From: Desulfurococcales archaeon
GTDB lineage: Archaea > Thermoproteota > Thermoprotei_A > Sulfolobales > Desulfurococcaceae
Direction of reading: 5' to 3'
Assembly (NCBI GenBank): GCA_027064845.1
Contig: JAMOPC010000411.1
Location: 1 to 8,524 of the forward strand
Length of the DNA: 8,524 bases
Shown here piece by piece: positions 4,183-8,524 of the stretch. The first letter of the stretch is position 1. The number at the start of each line of letters is the position of its first letter. The position numbers and the translations under genes are program-made. The notes under the pieces were generated by a model. That model searched no databases and was not told the origin of the DNA. It was given only the letters and a program-made list of their open reading frames with translations.

Positions 4183-4214
4183 CGATATAATTGAGTATTA
4201 ATAACACTATATCG
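4183..4214 (+). terminator. Inverted repeat downstream of hicB
   Basis: CGATATA (4183-4189) and TATATCG (4208-4214) form a 7-bp stem with an 18-base loop, followed by ATATTTTAC. It starts 12 bases after the hicB stop, where a terminator is expected. A second small inverted repeat, TACATC (4221-4226)/GATGTA (4236-4241), follows just before the tRNA fragment. Weak AT stems make function uncertain. Confidence 0.3.
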
Positions 4215-4244
4215 ATATTTTACATCATCTTGATAGATGTAGCT

Positions 4245-4303
4245 GGGTTGAGGACCCGGTGGCGTAGGCCTGCATGGGTTCAAATCCTCCTGCACCACTT
4301 CTC
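4245..4303 (+). repeat. Right copy of the tRNA-Leu 3'-end direct repeat (possible attR)
   Basis: The sequence matches the relic at 2590-2651 starting at the anticodon stem: anticodon GAG at 4250-4252 in loop TTGAGGA, variable arm with GGCGTAGGCC, T loop GGTTCAAATCC, then GCACCA and CACTTCTC (4296-4303). The first 27 bases are identical to the left copy. No D arm or 5' acceptor precedes it, and the T stem is broken (only three pairs next to the loop), so it is not a tRNA gene. A 3' tRNA fragment starting at the anticodon arm is what integration of archaeal elements into tRNA genes leaves at the far end. Confidence 0.65.
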
Positions 4304-4549
4304 TAAAGCAACTGTTGGTATCATTTGTTACAATAACTATAACTAATTGTAGGAAGACTATGGTACCTATATCCGATAGCTTATTCAGAAACTCAACCGC
4401 TATCCTATGCCTATCCTCCCTACGTTCTCCGCCTACGGTTTGTGTAGCATTACATATATCTTTTTATCTGTTATTACGATATATGAAGTTTTCAAGCATT
4501 GGGTAAGGCTAAATTATGGGTATCTATATTGTTGTTTTAGGTGTAGAGC
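4304..4549. other. Gap without a confident gene between island and membrane operon
   Basis: I see no convincing gene. The plus-strand frame at about 4315-4506 lacks a ribosome binding site and has non-protein-like composition. On the minus strand a frame is open for 98 codons (4167-4463) but has no usable start in its first half; its stretch at about 4315-4442 reads like real protein (GERREDRHRIAVEFLNKLSD) and may be a gene relic. The promoter of the membrane operon must lie here, but no single TATA box stands out (candidates near 4478-4485 and 4509-4516). Confidence 0.4.
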
Positions 4550-5206
4550 ATGAGTACTGATAGATATGGGGGCATTGCTTATTTATTGCTTTTGATCGTG
4601 TTTGTTTTGTCTATTACTATATGGTTTTTGGTAACTGATGCTTTTTTGAGAATGTTTGTTTATATTGGTTTAGTTCTTGTTTTTCTAAATATTGATTTCA
4701 TCTTTGCTTCTCGTAGAGGAGGTTTTCTGGGTGTTTGGAGCGTTTTCCTAGTTTTAGCGCTGATTTCTGCCTCAGTAGTTTATGGATTGAGTTATGGTGT
4801 TAGTTACTTCATAGCTTATACAATACTAATACTGTTGTGGCTTAGAATATTTCCTGAAGCAACAGGTTTGCTTGGAGGAGTTGATTGGAGATACATTGTC
4901 TTTACTTCTTTCCCCATTGTTTTCATACTTGGTTTCCTGGGTTTTGACGGGTCTAGTATGGTTGTCCTTTCTCCTCTATGGGAGCTTCTTGTTTACAAGA
5001 GCTTTTGCGGCGATAAAACACTTGTTGGTGGCTTTGTTTCGTCATTATTTTCATCCTCAATACTAATAGTTTATCCCGTGGTATTTGTTTATGCTGTTTT
5101 AACAGGTGTTTTCAAGTGGAGGCTCCGTTTCAATCTGGGTATTGTTATCGCTCTTGACATTGTTTTGAGAGCAAGTATTATTGCTGGGTGGATGCTATGG
5201 ATGTAA
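4550..5206 (+). CDS. Multi-span membrane protein, first gene of membrane operon
   Basis: A 218-aa protein that is almost entirely hydrophobic, with about seven predicted spans near residues 9-28, 33-53, 60-79, 83-100, 115-132, 158-185 and 194-216. The loops are very short; one carries RRGG (55-58) and another FCGDK (152-156). No transport or catalytic motif is visible and I do not recognise the family. ATG 4550 follows AGGTG (4539-4543) by six bases. It overlaps the next gene by about 10 bases, so the two are co-translated. In MoxR/DUF58/DUF4129 clusters a polytopic membrane protein is a common member, so it may be the membrane anchor of such a complex; that is context-based inference. The codons are strongly T-rich in third position, unlike the later genes of the operon. 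Confidence 0.7.
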   Translation: MSTDRYGGIAYLLLLIVFVLSITIWFLVTDAFLRMFVYIGLVLVFLNIDFIFASRRGGFLGVWSVFLVLALISASVVYGLSYGVSYFIAYTILILLWLRIFPEATGLLGGVDWRYIVFTSFPIVFILGFLGFDGSSMVVLSPLWELLVYKSFCGDKTLVGGFVSSLFSSSILIVYPVVFVYAVLTGVFKWRLRFNLGIVIALDIVLRASIIAGWMLWM

Positions 5207-5865
5207 GAATTGTTCTCCTAGCAACAAATATTTTGCTGGCATCGATTATTCTTGGTTTTGTAGGCTACCTTATAGGTATTTATAGTATTATTGGTGTAGC
5301 AGCATCTATTGGCACGGTTGGAGCAACACTACTTGTGATTGGGTTGAGTTATAGGGAGCCTTCCTATGATCTAATGCTTAGATACTGTGAGGTTGCGAGA
5401 AGCGTATTAGCTAAACTTGTCGAGGACATGGGTTTAGCTTCTCACACACTCTACGCCATACCAGGTAAGGATGCAGTAACTATAGTTATCTCGAAACCAA
5501 ATACTAGGTTAAGAAATCCAAGACCCCTTGTGGGAGTTGGTGAGTCACCATATGTTGCTTTCAAAATCAATTTCGAGAGGGAACCAGTTATTGAAGCCAG
5601 TGAGAATGCTCTAGATGTCTTTAGGACTAGGATGATCGATACCTATGGTGTTTCTAGACACGTTGAAGCAGTATTCAGCAATGGTGAGGGCAGGATTGTT
5701 TTCCAAGACATCAACGAGGCGGTAAAACCGTTGCTGAAGAAGCCTTTGTCGCCGGTAACAATTATTGCTTTAGCTGAACTAGCTAGATTACTTAATAAAA
5801 AATTAATGCTTGTAGAGGAACGAGTATTGGATAACTCGCTTGAGATGAGGGTTGTTACCAGATGA
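5197..5865 (+). CDS. Two-span membrane protein with cytosolic domain
   Basis: From ATG 5197 a 222-aa protein with a hydrophobic hairpin (two spans, about 4-27 and 31-52) followed by a soluble domain of some 170 residues. The soluble part starts with a helix (SYDLMLRYCEVARSVLAKLV) and has strands around AVTIVIS and a loop RLRNPRPLVGVGESPYVAF (104-122), rich in Pro and Gly. A C-terminal helix (PVTIIALAELARLLNKKLML) precedes the end. I do not recognise the family. ATG 5197 is preferred over GTG 5188 because GGTGG lies five bases upstream of the ATG; the start lies inside the end of the previous gene. The last bases overlap the next gene as ATGA. With the spans at the N terminus and a positively charged loop after them, the domain is probably cytoplasmic. 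Confidence 0.7.
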   Translation: MDVRIVLLATNILLASIILGFVGYLIGIYSIIGVAASIGTVGATLLVIGLSYREPSYDLMLRYCEVARSVLAKLVEDMGLASHTLYAIPGKDAVTIVISKPNTRLRNPRPLVGVGESPYVAFKINFEREPVIEASENALDVFRTRMIDTYGVSRHVEAVFSNGEGRIVFQDINEAVKPLLKKPLSPVTIIALAELARLLNKKLMLVEERVLDNSLEMRVVTR

Positions 5866-6149
5866 GACGAATAGAAGCATACATGTTGTTATTAACAACT
5901 ATTACTGCAGTATTCACGGCTTCATTAGCATTAATGGGTGAGTCAAGAATCGATCTCTATATCTCAATAGCAATATTGTCACACTTCGTATCAGTAGCTC
6001 TCACAGGTGTAGAAGCAGAGGTTGAAAAGAAAATTTACACAGGACTAACTATCGTGCTCATAACTGTTTTTGCAATAATAGTTGCTTTAAGAGTCATCGA
6101 GATACTGTATCCAGGTCTGATCAAAGAAGTCTTTATCATTGGAGGCTAG
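5862..6149 (+). CDS. Small three-span membrane protein (95 aa)
   Basis: A 95-aa protein with three hydrophobic segments at about 7-25, 30-50 and 58-83, a charged loop between the second and third (EAEVEKK, 51-57) and a short C-terminal tail. It has no known motif and I cannot assign a family. The start is fixed by an ATGA overlap with the stop of the preceding gene, which implies translational coupling. Six bases separate its stop from the next start, and the GGAGG used by the next gene lies within its last codons. It is probably a structural subunit of the membrane complex encoded by the operon; this is inferred from position only. Confidence 0.7.
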   Translation: MRRIEAYMLLLTTITAVFTASLALMGESRIDLYISIAILSHFVSVALTGVEAEVEKKIYTGLTIVLITVFAIIVALRVIEILYPGLIKEVFIIGG

Positions 6150-6155
6150 ACTAGT

Positions 6156-8048
6156 ATGCGGAAAGCATTAGTAATAATACTAGTAGCCTTACTAATAGTT
6201 GGGCCATATCCGGGTGTTGGGGAAGAGAGTACTGTAGTTTTTGATGGAGCCCCATGTATAGAGCTCTTAATAAACATGCTTAACTCTATCGTCACAGCCG
6301 ATTATGAACGATTTAATTGGAGTATGTGGTGGTTTAGCCAAGTAGATCCTCCCGGCGACGTAGCTTACATACATAATAGAACAGCTGAATTATTGAGGGA
6401 ACTAGCTCATTATCTCCAAGAATACGAGGATAGGAAATCTGAAGTATTAGAACTGGTAAGACAGAATAAGTGTTTAGAAGCTGAAGAACTCCTTGGTGAA
6501 GCGAAGAAGTTCTACATAGAAGCTTACAAGATCAAGCTTAAACTAATAGATGAAGACCTCCTACGGAGATACTTTGAGAGAATGCTGAAACATGTTTGCG
6601 CTCATGAAAGAGTGGTTATGAGGAGGAGTTTTGAAGAGGCAATGAATAGCTTTGTAAACTACGTCGAGGCGCAGAGACTGGAGATAATTAAGCTTGAAAA
6701 CGAAATACTGTATTGTAAATTTGGAGAAAGAATAAATCTAATCATCCATGTCGAACCATTAACTGTTGAGACAGGAGGAATAATCAAGGTTTCAGGAGAA
6801 GTATTAGGAGCAACTACTCAAAACAACAACGCCTATTTTAGAGTAATGCTTAAGATAGGGGGTATAATTGTTTCGCAAGTAGAGATACCATATACACAAA
6901 AATTTAGTGTAATGCTACAAGTACCCGGGTTTGAAGAGCTCCACAAATTTGTTGGAGACACTTATCCCACGAAGGCAAGAGTCGAAATCGTATATCTTAC
7001 AAATAATACTGTATTAGCTTATAATACTACTATGATTGAGATAGTTGCTTATAAACCCAATGTTGTTTTTGAATGCCCTTCTTCCGTAAAATATAATGAA
7101 TCGATAACTATACCTGTAAAAGTTAAGTCAGAGCATCCATTAAACACTATAATATACATTGACGGCAAAGATATTTACAATGTCACGCTATATCCTAATA
7201 CCACCGAGCTCGTATTAGAGTGGAATAGAAACTTTACACCTGGCTATCATACATTGACATTCAAAGTAGCTGGAAAAGGAAAATACGTTACAACAAGATA
7301 TTCTTGTGCACTAGCAATTACTGTTGAAGCACCTTCTATTGATATAATAGTTGATAGTTTATCAATATACCCATTTACTGGTACAAGGATCTTCGGCAAA
7401 ATAGTCTTCTCCAAACTCACAGACTATGTTGTCGAGATAGTATCTGGTGACGAGGTTCGGAAAGTCATAAATGGTTCCGGTAAAGAACAACCCATAGACT
7501 TAGTATTATCGCCAAAGCCACCAATAATTATTGGTTTCGAAGATGTAGTGATAAGAGTTCATAACTTGGAGTTAGGGACTGTTTTTGAGTATAGGCACCA
7601 AGTCGTTGTCGTTAATGTGCTGGGTTTACTGAGCGCATTATTGCTACTCTTAATAGCTTTAATGATTCCTCCCTCAAAAGATGTTGTAGAATTACCGACA
7701 TTCCTTATGGGAAGATTAAAGACTCTCCTATCAAAGAGGTTTTCAAGTGGTAAAATACAAAGTGTTAAACCAATTACTACGAAGATATGTTTTAGACCCT
7801 CTAGACTAACCCGTATATACTATAGAGTCTTGAGGAAGTTTTCAGGATTAGTAGGTTGGATAATGCCAAGTGAGACACTTAGAGAATATCTGCAGAGGAC
7901 AGAGAAATACCTAGAGAATAAATTGCTGGAGCCTTTCAGAAAGCTGACGATACTCTTCGAGAAAGACCTATACTCAAAACAAGGTGTTTCCGAAGAAGAA
8001 TTCTTAGAAGCTGAGAGGATTGGGAGGGAGCTTGAGAGTGGGGCCTAA
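6156..8048 (+). CDS. Secreted, membrane-anchored protein with DUF4129-like C-terminal tail
   Basis: A 630-aa protein. Residues 1-22 form a signal peptide (RK then ALVIILVALLIVG). Residues about 35-190 are helical, with coiled-coil-like repeats. Residues about 193-480 look like three beta-sandwich domains, starting near LIIHVEPLTVETGG, KPNVVFECPSSVKYNES and APSIDIIVDSLSIYP; they hold several N-x-S/T sites, fitting an exposed surface. One membrane span lies at about 483-505. The cytoplasmic tail ends in SETLREYLQRTEKYL...LTILFEKDLYSKQGVSEEEFLEAERIGREL, which has the layout of DUF4129: a helix, then an ExxLY-like segment, then VSEEExxEAERLxREL. DUF4129 proteins accompany MoxR ATPases and DUF58 proteins; I infer a cell-surface assembly or sensing role. 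ATG 6156 has GGAGG ten bases upstream. The end overlaps the next gene. Confidence 0.75.
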   Translation: MRKALVIILVALLIVGPYPGVGEESTVVFDGAPCIELLINMLNSIVTADYERFNWSMWWFSQVDPPGDVAYIHNRTAELLRELAHYLQEYEDRKSEVLELVRQNKCLEAEELLGEAKKFYIEAYKIKLKLIDEDLLRRYFERMLKHVCAHERVVMRRSFEEAMNSFVNYVEAQRLEIIKLENEILYCKFGERINLIIHVEPLTVETGGIIKVSGEVLGATTQNNNAYFRVMLKIGGIIVSQVEIPYTQKFSVMLQVPGFEELHKFVGDTYPTKARVEIVYLTNNTVLAYNTTMIEIVAYKPNVVFECPSSVKYNESITIPVKVKSEHPLNTIIYIDGKDIYNVTLYPNTTELVLEWNRNFTPGYHTLTFKVAGKGKYVTTRYSCALAITVEAPSIDIIVDSLSIYPFTGTRIFGKIVFSKLTDYVVEIVSGDEVRKVINGSGKEQPIDLVLSPKPPIIIGFEDVVIRVHNLELGTVFEYRHQVVVVNVLGLLSALLLLLIALMIPPSKDVVELPTFLMGRLKTLLSKRFSSGKIQSVKPITTKICFRPSRLTRIYYRVLRKFSGLVGWIMPSETLREYLQRTEKYLENKLLEPFRKLTILFEKDLYSKQGVSEEEFLEAERIGRELESGA

Positions 8049-8524
8049 AACACTGATCCCAATAATAATAATAACGCTCTTTGCAATAGCATCTATTACT
8101 TCTACAATCATGTATTTACCAACATCCACACCCTACAGTATATATAATACTGGGTCTAACGGTTTCTCCGAATCTACAAAGATTATGAAGCCCCTATACT
8201 CAGTAAATGAGGTCTCAGAACTACCTAGTAATACCACGTTATTCGTCTTTTCCAATGAACTAGTTGAATTAGATACTTTGACAAACTACGTCTCAAAAGG
8301 CGGTACACTAATAATCCTCTATGATACGAACCAGACAACATCCATTATAAGGGAGCTTCTCGAGGGTATATGTGTTGAGAATATAGTAGTAATTGATAAT
8401 ACTTATCATCTCGAATCTGGTGAATACCCATATGTCTGGATAACTATGAACAAGAGTACCTTGAGAATGGTACTCCATAAACCATCCCCCATTAAGATAA
8501 AGAGTAGTGAATGGATACCCATTG
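8032..8524 (+). CDS. DUF4350-like protein (5' part, runs off the window)
   Basis: A frame open from TTG 8032 to the edge, 164 codons so far. A hydrophobic segment (residues about 8-30, LIPIIIITLFAIASITSTIM) acts as a signal anchor, followed by an outside domain with VSELPSNTTLFVFSNELVEL and LTNYVSKGGTLIILYDTN. The order 'x-Leu-Pro...thr-leu-hydrophobic...tyr-val-x-x-gly-gly-thr-leu-hydrophobic' matches DUF4350, related to class I glutamine-amidotransferase-like folds but usually lacking the catalytic triad. GGGAGGG lies just upstream (8022-8028); GTG 8038 is an alternative start with better spacing. It overlaps the preceding gene by 11-17 bases. Finding DUF4350 after a DUF4129-tailed protein agrees with MoxR-type clusters, so MoxR and DUF58 genes are expected next. 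Confidence 0.7.
   Translation, partial: MRVGPKTLIPIIIITLFAIASITSTIMYLPTSTPYSIYNTGSNGFSESTKIMKPLYSVNEVSELPSNTTLFVFSNELVELDTLTNYVSKGGTLIILYDTNQTTSIIRELLEGICVENIVVIDNTYHLESGEYPYVWITMNKSTLRMVLHKPSPIKIKSSEWIPI

Noticed and set aside
4315..4506. 63-aa plus-strand frame after the tRNA fragment
   Set aside because: No ribosome binding site, unlikely composition, and the opposite strand looks more protein-like.
4872..5066. 64-aa plus-strand frame inside the first membrane gene
   Set aside because: Out-of-frame internal overlap with a gene having a good start and continuous membrane spans.

Overview
The window looks like a hyperthermophilic crenarchaeon, probably a Desulfurococcales relative of Staphylothermus. 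This is inferred from several things seen together: an AT-rich background in which only RNA-like segments are GC-rich, many TTG starts behind GGTGAT- or GGAGG-type ribosome binding sites, TATA-box promoters, a tRNA-Leu relic without an encoded CCA, and archaeal gene families. The species is a guess.

Layout: (1) 124-867 (+) is a PD-(D/E)XK nuclease-like protein with a helical N-terminal domain. (2) 957-2015 (-) runs leftward: a DUF5678-like small protein, a retropepsin-like aspartic protease behind it, and a separate 62-aa helical protein. (3) 2285-2395 (+) is a 36-aa single-membrane-span protein with its own TATA box and ribosome binding site. (4) 2556-4303 is a small island bounded by two direct copies of the 3' part of a tRNA-Leu(GAG) gene; both copies are defective as tRNAs. 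Between them lie a promoter-driven GC-rich structured RNA candidate, a leftward pair (a 165-aa winged-helix-like protein translationally coupled to a HicA toxin), and a divergent HicB-like antitoxin. (5) 4550 to the right edge (+) is a tightly packed membrane operon: a multi-span protein, a two-span protein with a cytosolic domain, a three-span protein, a 630-aa surface protein ending in a DUF4129-like tail, and the start of a DUF4350-like protein that runs off the window.

How the parts work together: the island resembles an integrase- or recombination-derived insertion at a tRNA-Leu gene carrying a toxin-antitoxin module of unusual layout (hicA and hicB divergent, with a third gene). The short HicB has no visible DNA-binding domain, so the winged-helix protein may be the regulator. 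The membrane operon resembles clusters in which DUF4129 and DUF4350 proteins accompany a MoxR AAA+ ATPase and a DUF58 protein; those two would be expected just beyond the right edge. Two points need a search or experiment most: the identity of the RNA at about 2787-2950, and whether the tRNA-Leu fragments are true att sites.
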